Positions 1 to 7,142 of a stretch of DNA of 64,000 nt are shown here, piece by piece; the first letter of the stretch is position 1, and each line of letters starts with the position of its first letter. The translations under genes and the position numbers were made by a program. The notes under the pieces are model-generated. The model saw only the letters and a list, made by a program, of their open reading frames with translations, was not told the DNA's origin and searched no databases. The stretch is from Micromonospora trifolii. GTDB lineage: Bacteria > Actinomycetota > Actinomycetes > Mycobacteriales > Micromonosporaceae. The stretch covers positions 62,001-126,000 of the forward strand of contig NZ_JAKKFD010000034.1 in NCBI RefSeq assembly GCF_022229005.1, in the 5' to 3' direction.

Positions 1-22
1 GGCCGACGGCAAGGAGAACTGA
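1..22 (+). CDS. 3' end of an unidentified gene (partial)
   Basis: An open frame enters from the left edge and ends ...Ala-Asp-Gly-Lys-Glu-Asn-stop at 20-22. It is followed within 10 bases by a strong hairpin, as expected for a gene end. Too short to identify; the frame is inferred from the stop codon and the terminator only. Confidence 0.35.
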
Positions 23-28
23 TCGTCC

Positions 29-67
29 GGGTGCGGTCGGCGGGCCATCGGTCCGCCGGCCGCACCC
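29..67. terminator. hairpin between convergent genes
   Basis: Two 15-nt arms (29-43 and 53-67) pair fully if one G-U wobble is allowed, around a 9-nt loop. It lies between the rightward gene ending at 22 and the leftward MFS gene ending at 79, so it can serve both strands. No U-tract, as is common in actinobacteria. Confidence 0.75.
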
Positions 68-78
68 GTCGTCGAGCC

Positions 79-1299
79 TCACCCGTTGGCCGCCGCGAAC
101 CTGCCCGCTGTCGGCAGCCGTAGCCCCAGGGCCCGGGTGAGCAGGGGAGCGATCAGCCCCAGGGTGGCCAGCACACCCAGCCCCGAGATGACCAGCACCC
201 ATCGTGGCCCGACCACCGCCAACAGCGGTGCGCCGACGGCGTAGGCCAGTGCCTCCGCCGCGTACGGGAACATGTAGACGGTGCCGAACACCACGCCGAG
301 CCGTTCGGCCGGCACGTTCTGCTGGATGAGGGTGTCGGCGGCGACGTTGTGCCAGCCCGCTCCGACACCGGCGACCGCCTGACCGGCGATGGCGAGCGCG
401 ATCACCGGGCTGAGACCGGTGACCAGCGTTCCGGCGCCGAGCGCGAGCAGCGCGCCGTAGAGGACCAGGTCCATCCGGATGCGTACACCGGTTCTCGCCA
501 GGCACATCGGACCGAGCACCATGCCGACGCCGTAGGCGGTGCCCAGCAAACCGATAGTGACCTCGGTGGCGCCCAGTTCGGCGCGTCCGAGGGGGACGAT
601 GGCGAGGTTGTCCAGCGCGGCGAACATCACCATCACCAGGAAGCCGACCGAGACCGCACGGACGACGCTGTGCCCTCGGACCACCCGCAGCCCTTCGCGC
701 AGCACCGTGTGCAGTGGCTCGGACCGGCGGGTCGCGCCGGTCGTCGAGAGTGTCCGGACTCCGCCGATCAGCAACGCGGAGAGGACGAAGGTCGCCGCGT
801 CCACCAGCAGCGTTGCGGTCAGCCCGAGGGTCGCCAGCAGGAGGCCACCGACGGCTGGCCCGGCAGCGAGCCCGATGTTGACACCGGTCGCGAGTTGCGC
901 GTTCGCCGCCGGCAGTTGCTCGCGTTCGACAAGGCGGGGGAGCAGGCTGCGTCCGGCGGGAGTGAACGCGGTGGCGGCCGTGGTAGCAGCGGTGATCAGC
1001 GCCAGCAGGACGGGCAGCGGCGGCGCGAGCAGCGCGACGGCGAGGTACGTCAACGCCTGGGCGGTGTCGCAACCGATCATCAGCCGGCGCTGGTCGAACC
1101 GGTCGGCCAGGGCACCGAGCAACGGTCCGAGCAGGCGGGGCACCGTCGACGCCAGCAGCAGCAGGGCGACCGCGCCGCCACCGTGTCGGTCGTAGACGGC
1201 GATCAGCAGCGCCGTCCGGGCCAGCTGGTCACCGGTGTACGACACCAGGCGCGCCGACCAGTACCGACGAAATGCGACATTGCCGCGGAGTAATGACAT
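79..1299 (-). CDS. MFS transporter (drug-exporter type)
   Basis: Integral membrane carrier of about 406 residues with roughly 12 hydrophobic segments. The N-terminus MSLLRGNVAFRRYW is typical of actinobacterial MFS efflux proteins of the enterobactin-exporter/MFS_3 type ('N..FRRYWSA....GD'), and a basic DRFDQRR loop follows TM2-3, matching MFS motif A. I chose the ATG at 1299 because the conserved N-terminus begins there; a longer frame upstream has no family similarity. It points away from the small WAGPG-repeat peptide gene at 1512, sharing a 212-bp divergent region that contains a dyad at 1441-1461. Substrate cannot be told from sequence. It could export the peptide or an unrelated small molecule. 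Confidence 0.85.
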   Translation of the reverse strand: MSLLRGNVAFRRYWSARLVSYTGDQLARTALLIAVYDRHGGGAVALLLLASTVPRLLGPLLGALADRFDQRRLMIGCDTAQALTYLAVALLAPPLPVLLALITAATTAATAFTPAGRSLLPRLVEREQLPAANAQLATGVNIGLAAGPAVGGLLLATLGLTATLLVDAATFVLSALLIGGVRTLSTTGATRRSEPLHTVLREGLRVVRGHSVVRAVSVGFLVMVMFAALDNLAIVPLGRAELGATEVTIGLLGTAYGVGMVLGPMCLARTGVRIRMDLVLYGALLALGAGTLVTGLSPVIALAIAGQAVAGVGAGWHNVAADTLIQQNVPAERLGVVFGTVYMFPYAAEALAYAVGAPLLAVVGPRWVLVISGLGVLATLGLIAPLLTRALGLRLPTAGRFAAANG

Positions 1300-1440
1300 G
1301 ACCGGTGGCTCCTCACTGCTGCGGGTATGTCGGCACGGGCCCTGGAACAGGGGCGGGCGCGGCAACCTTGTCAGCGCGGTGTGGGGGCCAACAACCGCTC
1401 TTCAGCCAGTGATTCATGTCGATTTGTCCTATTTCGTCCC

Positions 1441-1461
1441 AACGCTCTACGCCATAGCGTT
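1441..1461. promoter_or_regulatory. dyad AACGCT-N9-AGCGTT in divergent region
   Basis: A perfect 6-bp inverted repeat with 9-nt spacing sits between the MFS gene and the peptide gene. Size and place fit a dimeric repressor operator. No regulator is assigned. Confidence 0.35.
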
Positions 1462-1511
1462 CCTTGGCAAGACAGGCACGACAGGCACCACACATCGACC
1501 AGGGGGACGAC

Positions 1512-1661
1512 ATGGCGACCACGACGACGACCACCACGACCGCGAGTGGCTGGGCCGGACCGGGTATCTGGGCCGGACCGGGCTTCTGGGCTGGACCGGG
1601 CTTCTGGGCGGGCCCCGGCTACCAGTCGGCCGCGACCCGTTGGCCGGGCGCGACCCGCTGA
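1512..1661 (+). CDS. small Thr-rich peptide with four WAGPGx repeats
   Basis: 49 residues. After MA comes a run of eight threonines (residues 3-10), then ASG, then four tandem hexapeptides WAGPGI, WAGPGF, WAGPGF, WAGPGY, and a tail QSAATRWPGATR. The start is fixed by a strong ribosome-binding site (AGGGGG, about 5 nt upstream of ATG 1512), and a perfect 11-bp terminator follows 31 nt after the stop, so it looks like its own transcript. No signal peptide or membrane segment. I do not recognise the family. The plain N-terminal leader followed by tandem near-identical short repeats is the shape of a multi-core peptide precursor, but no modifying enzyme is adjacent; only the divergent MFS exporter and a Crp regulator are. 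A low-complexity structural peptide is the alternative. Confidence 0.6.
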   Translation: MATTTTTTTTASGWAGPGIWAGPGFWAGPGFWAGPGYQSAATRWPGATR

Positions 1662-1691
1662 GCCCGCTCCGCTGAACCGCGAGAACGGTGA

Positions 1692-1716
1692 CGCCGGCTG
1701 CCACTGGCAGCCGGCG
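1692..1716 (+). terminator. terminator of the WAGPG peptide gene
   Basis: Perfect 11-bp stem (1692-1702 with 1706-1716) and a 3-nt loop, 31 nt after the peptide stop codon. It also lies downstream of the convergent Crp gene, whose stop is at 1810. Confidence 0.75.
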
Positions 1717-1809
1717 CAGCCGTGCGTACGGATGGGGAAGTGGGCAGCGAGGGAAGGCGCGCGTCCAGATCGGATACCCGACCGACGACGAACCGGGCGG
1801 GCCGGTCGG

Positions 1810-2502
1810 TCAGCGGTCGGCCATGCCGGCGCGGCGGCGCAGCGCGGCCACGTCGGTCACCACGATCCGGCGGCCCTCGGTACGCAGCCAGCCTCGGCTG
1901 GCGAACGAACCGATCGCCTGGTTGACGCTCTGCCGGGAACCACCGGCCATCTCGGCCAGTTGGCTCTGGTTGAGCTCGATCGTGATCATCGGAGCCTGGC
2001 TCTCGCCGGCCAACCGGACCAGCGTCTTCGCCACCCGACCGGGCAGGTCGAGGAAGACGTGGTCGGCGTTCTGCTCGGTGAGCCGGCGGATCAGCCCTCC
2101 CAGTGAGCGCATCACCGCGTCCAGGATGCGTGGGTTGGAGTGCACCAACTCCATGAACGCGCCCCGCGAGAGCGCGAGCGCCGCGCAGTCCTCGATGGCC
2201 TCGGCCGATGCGGACCGGGTGGACGCGTCGAGCAGGGAAACCTCACCGAGCACGTCCGGTGGACGGATAACCGACAGCACGGCCCGCTCGCCGGTGGGTG
2301 CGGTGCGAAAGACCGCCACCGCGCCGCGGCGCAGCACGATCAGCGACTCACCTGGGTCGTTCTCCACGAAGAGCAGTTGGCCCTTGCGGTAGGTCCGCGG
2401 AACGGCGGCGGCGATGACACGCTGCCGCACCTCGGGCTCCAGCCCGGCGAACATCTCGACACCCGTGAGCGCGTCACCCGGCTCCGGCAGGCGAACCTCC
2501 AC
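1810..2502 (-). CDS. Crp/Fnr-family transcriptional regulator
   Basis: About 230 residues, the usual size. An N-terminal cyclic-nucleotide-binding fold (roughly residues 20-130, with 'GQLLFVENDPGESLIVLRRGAVAVF' split over the conserved beta-roll and 'PPDVLGEVSLLD'), a dimer helix, then a C-terminal winged helix (about 165-225) with the recognition segment GGSRQSVNQAIGSF. The start is GTG 2502, preceded by GGGGGAGGGG about 7 nt upstream and giving family length; a longer frame upstream is not family-like. The ligand pocket does not carry the full cAMP-binding signature (RTA/S replaced by TGERAV), so the effector is uncertain. Convergent with the WAGPG peptide gene. Confidence 0.88.
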   Translation of the reverse strand: MEVRLPEPGDALTGVEMFAGLEPEVRQRVIAAAVPRTYRKGQLLFVENDPGESLIVLRRGAVAVFRTAPTGERAVLSVIRPPDVLGEVSLLDASTRSASAEAIEDCAALALSRGAFMELVHSNPRILDAVMRSLGGLIRRLTEQNADHVFLDLPGRVAKTLVRLAGESQAPMITIELNQSQLAEMAGGSRQSVNQAIGSFASRGWLRTEGRRIVVTDVAALRRRAGMADR

Positions 2503-2771
2503 GGCCCAACCCCTCCCCCGGTCATGGACCACAACTCGCTCACCGGGCGAACCTGATGGGCCCCGACAAGGTGAACTGACACCGATTCGGCGTCCGGTAG
2601 CGGTACACATCAGATCATGACGGTCCGGTCGCTTGCTGTACACCCCTCGAAGCACTTCCGTGACCGTCACGAGCTGCGACGTGCCGTTCACGAGGTGTCG
2701 CCGTGCCTCGGTCGACCTCGGGGCGGCCCCCGCCTGGCGCGGACGTGCGGCGGTGGGCGAGGATGCCCGGA

Positions 2772-3269
2772 ATGGTCTACCGCTACTTCTACGACTGCGA
2801 GTTCATCGAGGACGGCACGACCGTCGACCTCGTCTCGATCGGTGTCGTCGACGAGTACGGCCGCGAGTTCTACGCGGTCTCCACCGAGTTCGACGACTCC
2901 CGCGCCGTGCCCTGGGTCCGACGCAACGTGCTGGACAAGCTGCCCTCCCCGGCGGACCGGGCCTGGCGCTCGCGTGAGCGCATCCGCGACGACCTGTTCG
3001 ACTTCCTGGTCGAGCCGATCCGAGACCGGCCGGGGGAGCAGCTGGAGCTGTGGGCCTGGTTCGCCGCGTACGACCACGTGGTGCTCGCCCAGCTCTGGGG
3101 TGCGATGCCGGCGCTGCCCCGGGAAATTCCCCGCTACACCAAGGAGCTGCGGCAGCTCTGGGACGACCGGGGTCGGCCGCCCCTGCCGGACGCGGACGCG
3201 GCCCGGCACGACGCACTGGTCGATGCCCGACACAATCTGGCCCGCTGGCGGGCGATGACCGCCCGCTGA
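2772..3269 (+). CDS. 3'-5' exoribonuclease, RNase AS type (Rv2179c-like)
   Basis: 165 residues. DEDDh exonuclease: Asp8 and Glu10 in 'YDCEFIEDG', Asp101 in 'AAYDHVVL', and His146/Asp151 in 'RHDALVDARHN'. This matches the mycobacterial RNase AS (Rv2179c) family, which removes 3' adenylate-rich RNA tails. The start ATG 2772 puts the conserved VYRYFYDCE strand at the N-terminus and has GCGAGGA about 9 nt upstream. In M. tuberculosis the homologue is next to aroG; here it is about 10 kb from aroG, so the neighbourhood is loosely kept. Cytoplasmic, two-metal hydrolysis expected from the family. Confidence 0.85.
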   Translation: MVYRYFYDCEFIEDGTTVDLVSIGVVDEYGREFYAVSTEFDDSRAVPWVRRNVLDKLPSPADRAWRSRERIRDDLFDFLVEPIRDRPGEQLELWAWFAAYDHVVLAQLWGAMPALPREIPRYTKELRQLWDDRGRPPLPDADAARHDALVDARHNLARWRAMTAR

Positions 3270-3347
3270 ATGGTGGCCGCGCCGCCCTAGGTTTGACCGG
3301 TTCTGTCCCGGGCAACGGTTCGACCAGCCGAGCCGAGGGAGATTGCC

Positions 3348-3851
3348 ATGAGCGACCAGCCGAGCAGCGCCGCGGAGGCACGCGCCCGGGTCACCGGCCT
3401 GGCCCGGGCCGCGCGGATCTGCATGCTCACCACTACTGCTCTGGACGGGCGGCAGGTGAGTCGACCGATGGGGCTCCAGGAGGCCGAGTTCGACGGCGAG
3501 TTGTGGTTCTTCGCCTACGCCGACTCGCCCAAGGTCCGCCAGATCCGGGTGAACCCGGAGGTCAACGTCGCCTTCTCCGACCAGAAGCACAACGCGTGGG
3601 TGTCGATCTCCGGCACCGCCACCGAGGGGTTCGACCGGCCCCGGGCCGAGCGGCTGTGGAACCCGCTGCTCAAGGCGTGGTTTCCCGACGGGCTGGACAC
3701 CTCCGGCCTCACGTTGATCAAGGTGCACGCCAGCTCCGCCGAGTACTGGGACTCGCCGAACAGCACAGTGGTAAACCTGCTCGACTACGCGAAGGCCGCG
3801 GTCACCGGCCAGCCACCGAAGGCCGGCGAGAACCACGAGGTGACCTATTGA
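3348..3851 (+). CDS. PPOX-class flavin-binding protein (general stress protein 26-like)
   Basis: 167 residues with the split-barrel FMN-binding fold. The N-terminal 'ARICMLTTTALDGRQVSRPMGLQEAEFDGELWFFAYADSPK' region (given here in outline) and 'INPEVNVAF' and 'WVSISGTATE' strands are characteristic of pyridoxamine 5'-phosphate oxidase-like proteins of the stress-protein branch, not true PdxH. The start ATG 3348 has GAGGGAG 6 nt upstream. Role unknown; relatives bind FMN, FAD or F420. Stands alone, followed by a hairpin-rich gap before the phosphofructokinase. Confidence 0.82.
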   Translation: MSDQPSSAAEARARVTGLARAARICMLTTTALDGRQVSRPMGLQEAEFDGELWFFAYADSPKVRQIRVNPEVNVAFSDQKHNAWVSISGTATEGFDRPRAERLWNPLLKAWFPDGLDTSGLTLIKVHASSAEYWDSPNSTVVNLLDYAKAAVTGQPPKAGENHEVTY

Positions 3852-3863
3852 CCGGTGGCTGGT

Positions 3864-3929
3864 GCCCGGGGCGCGCTGTCGTCGTACTGGCGGGCCGACT
3901 ACAGTTCGCAGTGACGGCCCGCCCCGGGC
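3864..3929 (+). terminator. probable terminator after PPOX gene
   Basis: A perfect 10-bp stem (3864-3873 with 3920-3929) with a long inner loop that holds a second possible 7-bp stem (3890-3896 with 3916-3922); the two overlap at the right arm. Just after the PPOX stop codon. Confidence 0.5.
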
Positions 3930-4013
3930 CGGCAACGGCGCCGATGGTCTGACCTGACACATACCCTGGGGCATATCGGGCTTTACCTGATGCTCCAGGA
4001 GGATGAGCGGATC

Positions 4014-5042
4014 ATGCGTATCGGCGTGCTCACCGGCGGCGGCGACTGCCCCGGTCTCAACGCGGTCATCCGGGCGGTGGTCCGCAAGGGCGTCGCCACT
4101 TACGGTCACGAGTTCGTGGGCTTCCGGGACGGCTGGAAGGGCCCGCTGGAGGGTCTGTCCCGCCCCCTGGGTATCGCCGACGTTCGCGGCATCCTGCCCC
4201 GCGGCGGCACCATCCTCGGCTCGTCCCGGACCAACCCGTTCAAGATCGAGAACGGCGTCGAGCGGATCAAGGACAACCTCGCCGCCCAGGGCGTGGACGC
4301 GCTGATCGCGATCGGCGGCGAGGACACCCTCGGCGTGGCCACCAAGCTCTACGAGCTGGGCGTGCACGTCGTCGGCGTGCCGAAGACGATCGACAACGAC
4401 CTCGGCGCCACCGACTACACCTTCGGCTTCGACACCGCTGTCAACATCGCGATGGAGGCCATCGACCGGCTGCACACCACCGCGGAGAGCCACCACCGCA
4501 CCCTGGTCGTCGAGGTGATGGGCCGGCACGCCGGCTGGATCGCCCTGCACGCCGGCCTGGCCGGCGGCGCCAACGTGATCCTGCTGCCCGAGCGCCAGTT
4601 CGACGTCGAGCAGGTGGCCGGCTACGTCGAGAAGCGCTTCCAGCACCAGTACGCCCCGATCGTCGTGGTCGCCGAGGGCGCCCAGCCGCTCGACGGCCAG
4701 ATGGTCCTCGCCAACCAGGAGCTCGACTCGTTCGGCCACGTCCGCCTCGGCGGCATCGGCCAGTGGCTCGCCGAGCAGCTGGAGGCCAAGACCGGCAAGG
4801 AGGCCCGCACCGTGGTGCTGGGCCACATCCAGCGCGGTGGCACCCCGACCGCCTTCGACCGGGTGCTCGCCACCCGCCTCGGCCTGCAGGCCATCGACGC
4901 CGTCAACGACGGCGACTGGGGCAAGATGGTCGCGATGCAGAGCACCGACATCGTCCGGGTGCCCCTCGCCGAGGCCACCCGCGAGCTGAAGACGGTGCCG
5001 CTGGAGCGGTACGCCGAGGCCGAGGTCTTCTTCGGCAGCTGA
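4014..5042 (+). CDS. pfp: 6-phosphofructokinase, predicted pyrophosphate-dependent
   Basis: 342 residues, the length of actinobacterial PfkA-type enzymes. Phosphorylates fructose 6-phosphate in glycolysis. N-terminal 'GVLTGGGDCPGLNAVIRA' phosphate-binding loop, catalytic Asp127 in 'PKTIDNDLG', and 'EVMGRHAGW' sugar-binding region. The phosphoryl-donor pocket reads GGED at 101-104 and GVPK at 121-124: Asp104 and Lys124 instead of the Gly104/Gly124 of E. coli PfkA. Asp104 with Lys124 is the known hallmark of PPi-dependent enzymes such as Amycolatopsis methanolica PFK, while the ATP enzyme of Streptomyces coelicolor keeps Gly104. Start ATG 4014 has AGGAGG 11 nt upstream and fits family length. 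PPi would make the step reversible. The family is certain; donor choice is a residue-based prediction. Confidence 0.93.
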   Translation: MRIGVLTGGGDCPGLNAVIRAVVRKGVATYGHEFVGFRDGWKGPLEGLSRPLGIADVRGILPRGGTILGSSRTNPFKIENGVERIKDNLAAQGVDALIAIGGEDTLGVATKLYELGVHVVGVPKTIDNDLGATDYTFGFDTAVNIAMEAIDRLHTTAESHHRTLVVEVMGRHAGWIALHAGLAGGANVILLPERQFDVEQVAGYVEKRFQHQYAPIVVVAEGAQPLDGQMVLANQELDSFGHVRLGGIGQWLAEQLEAKTGKEARTVVLGHIQRGGTPTAFDRVLATRLGLQAIDAVNDGDWGKMVAMQSTDIVRVPLAEATRELKTVPLERYAEAEVFFGS

Positions 5043-5053
5043 TCGATCGTCGG

Positions 5054-5085
5054 CGGCGCGGCGGGCCCACGGGTCCGCCGCGCCG
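5054..5085 (+). terminator. terminator after phosphofructokinase
   Basis: Perfect 11-bp GC stem (5054-5064 with 5075-5085) starting 12 nt after the stop codon, before proC's ribosome-binding site. It suggests proC has its own promoter. Confidence 0.7.
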
Positions 5086-5114
5086 CGACCCAATGCGAGG
5101 GGGTACGGGCCGAC

Positions 5115-5933
5115 ATGTCAGCCGGAGTGCACACGGTCGCGGTGATCGGCGCGGGCAAGATCGGTGAGCTGATGCTCTCCGGGCTGCTGCGCTCGGGATG
5201 GCCGGTGGACCGGCTGTTGGCCACCGCCCGCCGGCCCGCTCGCGCCGAGGAGCTGACCGCCCGGTACGGCGTACGGGTGGTCGACAACCTGACAGCTGTG
5301 GACGAGGCGGCGGTGCTCGCGGTCTCGGTGAAGCCGCAGGACGCCGCCGCGCTCCTCGACGAGATCGGCCCCAAGGTGCCGGCCGACAAGCTCGTCATCT
5401 CGCTCTGCGCCGGTCTGCCCACCAGCTTCTTCAGCCGCCGGTTACCCGACGGCACCCCTGTGGTGCGGGTCATGACCAACACCCCGGCGCTGGTCGACGA
5501 GGCGATGACAGCGATCTCCGCCGGCGCGCACGCCACCGGGGCGCACCTGACGTTGGCCGAGGAGATGTTCAAGCCGCTCGGCCAGACGATCCGCGTGCCC
5601 GAGTCGCAGCAGGACGCTGTCACCGCGCTCTCCGGCTCCGGCCCGGCCTACTTCTACCTGCTGGTCGAGGCCATGATCGACGCGGGGATCCTGCTCGGGC
5701 TGCCCCGCCAGGTGGCGCACGAGCTGATCGTGCAGACCGCGATCGGGTCGGCAGTGATGCTGCGCGACTCCGGCGAGCACCCGGTCAAGCTGCGCGAGGC
5801 GGTCACCTCGCCGGCCGGTACCACCATCTCCGCGATTCGTGAGCTGGAGAAGCACGGCGTACGCGCGGCGCTGCTCGCCGCGCTGGAGGCCGCCCGGGAT
5901 CGGGCCCGCGAACTGGCGGCACAGGCCGACTGA
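5115..5933 (+). CDS. proC: pyrroline-5-carboxylate reductase
   Basis: 272 residues; the last step of proline synthesis, NAD(P)H reduction of pyrroline-5-carboxylate. N-terminal Rossmann motif 'VAVIGAGKIGELMLSGLL', the 'VSVKPQD' strand, 'VVRVMTNTPALVDEAMTAI', and the C-terminal signature 'ALSGSGPAYFYLLVEAMIDAGILLGL' split over the dimer helix, with 'TSPAGTTISAIRELE'. Start ATG 5115 has GCGAGGGGG upstream. Codon 110 (5442-5444) is TTA, very rare in this GC-rich DNA; in Streptomyces such codons need the bldA tRNA. Followed after 46 nt by the DUF2203 gene. Confidence 0.95.
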   Translation: MSAGVHTVAVIGAGKIGELMLSGLLRSGWPVDRLLATARRPARAEELTARYGVRVVDNLTAVDEAAVLAVSVKPQDAAALLDEIGPKVPADKLVISLCAGLPTSFFSRRLPDGTPVVRVMTNTPALVDEAMTAISAGAHATGAHLTLAEEMFKPLGQTIRVPESQQDAVTALSGSGPAYFYLLVEAMIDAGILLGLPRQVAHELIVQTAIGSAVMLRDSGEHPVKLREAVTSPAGTTISAIRELEKHGVRAALLAALEAARDRARELAAQAD

Positions 5934-5979
5934 GCGGTCGGGGCGCGTCGCGGGGCCGTGCGTGCCGCATACTGGCCCG

Positions 5980-6330
5980 GTGTTCACACTTGCCCAGGCC
6001 CGGCACCTGGTGGCCACCCTGCAACCGCGCGTCGACGAGTTGATCCGGGTCCGGGCCGACCTGGCCGAGTTGCGCGCGGACCTGGCCGACCACGGCATGA
6101 GCGCGCTCGGCGGGCTGGCCGAGGTCAAGGCGCTGGAGGCGCGGCTGCACGCCGTCGTCGACGAGCTGCACCAGCACGACATCCAGGTCAAGGGCATCGC
6201 CCCGGTGCTGCTCGACTTCCCCGGCGAGCGGGCCGGCCGCGCCGTGCTCTGGTGCTGGCTGGAGGGCGACTCCGACGTGCGCTGGTACCACCGCGCCGAG
6301 TGCGGCTTCGCCGGCCGCCGCCCCCTCTGA
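5980..6330 (+). CDS. DUF2203 family protein
   Basis: About 116 residues. Starts 'VFTLAQARHLVATLQPRVDEL', has a helical middle and the conserved end 'GRAVLWCWLEGDSDVRWYHR', typical of DUF2203, a family of small cytoplasmic proteins of unknown function. The GTG at 5980 gives the family N-terminus; CATACT lies 6 nt upstream, so the transcript may be leaderless. No catalytic motif is visible. Convergent with the sortase gene, separated by a long inverted repeat. Confidence 0.8.
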   Translation: MFTLAQARHLVATLQPRVDELIRVRADLAELRADLADHGMSALGGLAEVKALEARLHAVVDELHQHDIQVKGIAPVLLDFPGERAGRAVLWCWLEGDSDVRWYHRAECGFAGRRPL

Positions 6331-6373
6331 CCCCCTCGCGCCTCGCGCCTCCGCGCCCTCCAGCTCCCATCCG

Positions 6374-6454
6374 CTTGATCCACTCGGGTTCATGGAAATC
6401 GCGGTATTGGAGCGCGGCGGACGCCCCGACTTCCGGGAACCCGAGTGGATCAAG
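6374..6454. repeat. long inverted repeat, GATC in arms
   Basis: Perfect 18-bp arms (6374-6391 and 6437-6454), outer end CTTGATC/GATCAAG, with a 45-nt loop. Lies between convergent DUF2203 and sortase genes, 10 nt from the sortase stop codon. One of seven similar elements in the window; probably a bidirectional terminator. Confidence 0.75.
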
Positions 6455-6464
6455 GGCGTACGAC

Positions 6465-7142
6465 TCAGCCTGCCGCGGACGTCGGCAGGACCGGGTCGGG
6501 GGCCTCGGTCACCGCGAACACCACCACGTTGTCGACGTAGTGACCCCGCCGCCGGTCGAAGTCGCCCCCGCAGGTGACCAGGCGCAGCTCCGCCCCGGGC
6601 GTCGGACCGTAGACCACTGCCGTCGGAAACTGGTCCTTGCGGGTACGCAGCGACCCGGTCACCCGGAACGACAACCGCTGCCCGCCGCGCCACACCTCCA
6701 CGAGGTCGCCGGGCCGTAGCTCGCCGAGCCGGGCGAAGACCGCCGGGCCGCGTCGTGAGTCCAGGTGCCCGGCGAGTACGGCCGGACCGGTGTCGCCCGG
6801 GGCCGGGCCGCCGCCGTACCAGCCGGCGGCGTGGAAGTCGGTCGGCGGAATCAGCGCGCCGGCGCGGTCCAGACCCAGCACGGTGAGCGGTGAGTCGACG
6901 TCGATGCGCGGTACGCGTACCCGCGTGGGTGGACCGTGTGGCGTGGGCGCGGCGGCCACCGACGGGCAGTCGTCGCCGCAGCCGGGGTGCCAGCTCGCCA
7001 CCGGCGGCGGCGAGCCGGTGGTGGCCAGCCCGACCCCGGTGCCAACGGCCAGGCAGACCGCCGCGCCGGCCGCGACCAGCGCGGCCAGCGGGATCCGGCG
7101 GTCACGGTGCCGCCGGATCGACGGGTCCGGCTCGGCGCTCAC
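6465..7142 (-). CDS. class F-type sortase
   Basis: About 225 residues. N-terminal cytoplasmic basic stretch, one membrane anchor (about 17-40), then a sortase beta-barrel. Catalytic triad: His126 in 'LAGHLDS', Cys191 in 'LRLVTCGG', and an Arg at 197-199 in 'DFDRRRGHY'. Sortases cut a cell wall sorting signal and join the protein to a nucleophile; short actinobacterial class F members act on few substrates. The start is GTG 7142, overlapping the stop of the upstream DUF4397 gene (GTGA), so the two are translationally coupled. The coupled protein is the natural candidate substrate but shows no clear LPxTG-type motif. Confidence 0.85.
   Translation of the reverse strand: MSAEPDPSIRRHRDRRIPLAALVAAGAAVCLAVGTGVGLATTGSPPPVASWHPGCGDDCPSVAAAPTPHGPPTRVRVPRIDVDSPLTVLGLDRAGALIPPTDFHAAGWYGGGPAPGDTGPAVLAGHLDSRRGPAVFARLGELRPGDLVEVWRGGQRLSFRVTGSLRTRKDQFPTAVVYGPTPGAELRLVTCGGDFDRRRGHYVDNVVVFAVTEAPDPVLPTSAAG

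Noticed and set aside
2688..5093. 801-residue leftward open frame
   Set aside because: Lies antisense to RNase AS, PPOX and phosphofructokinase genes, no family motifs, biased composition typical of GC-rich mirror frames.
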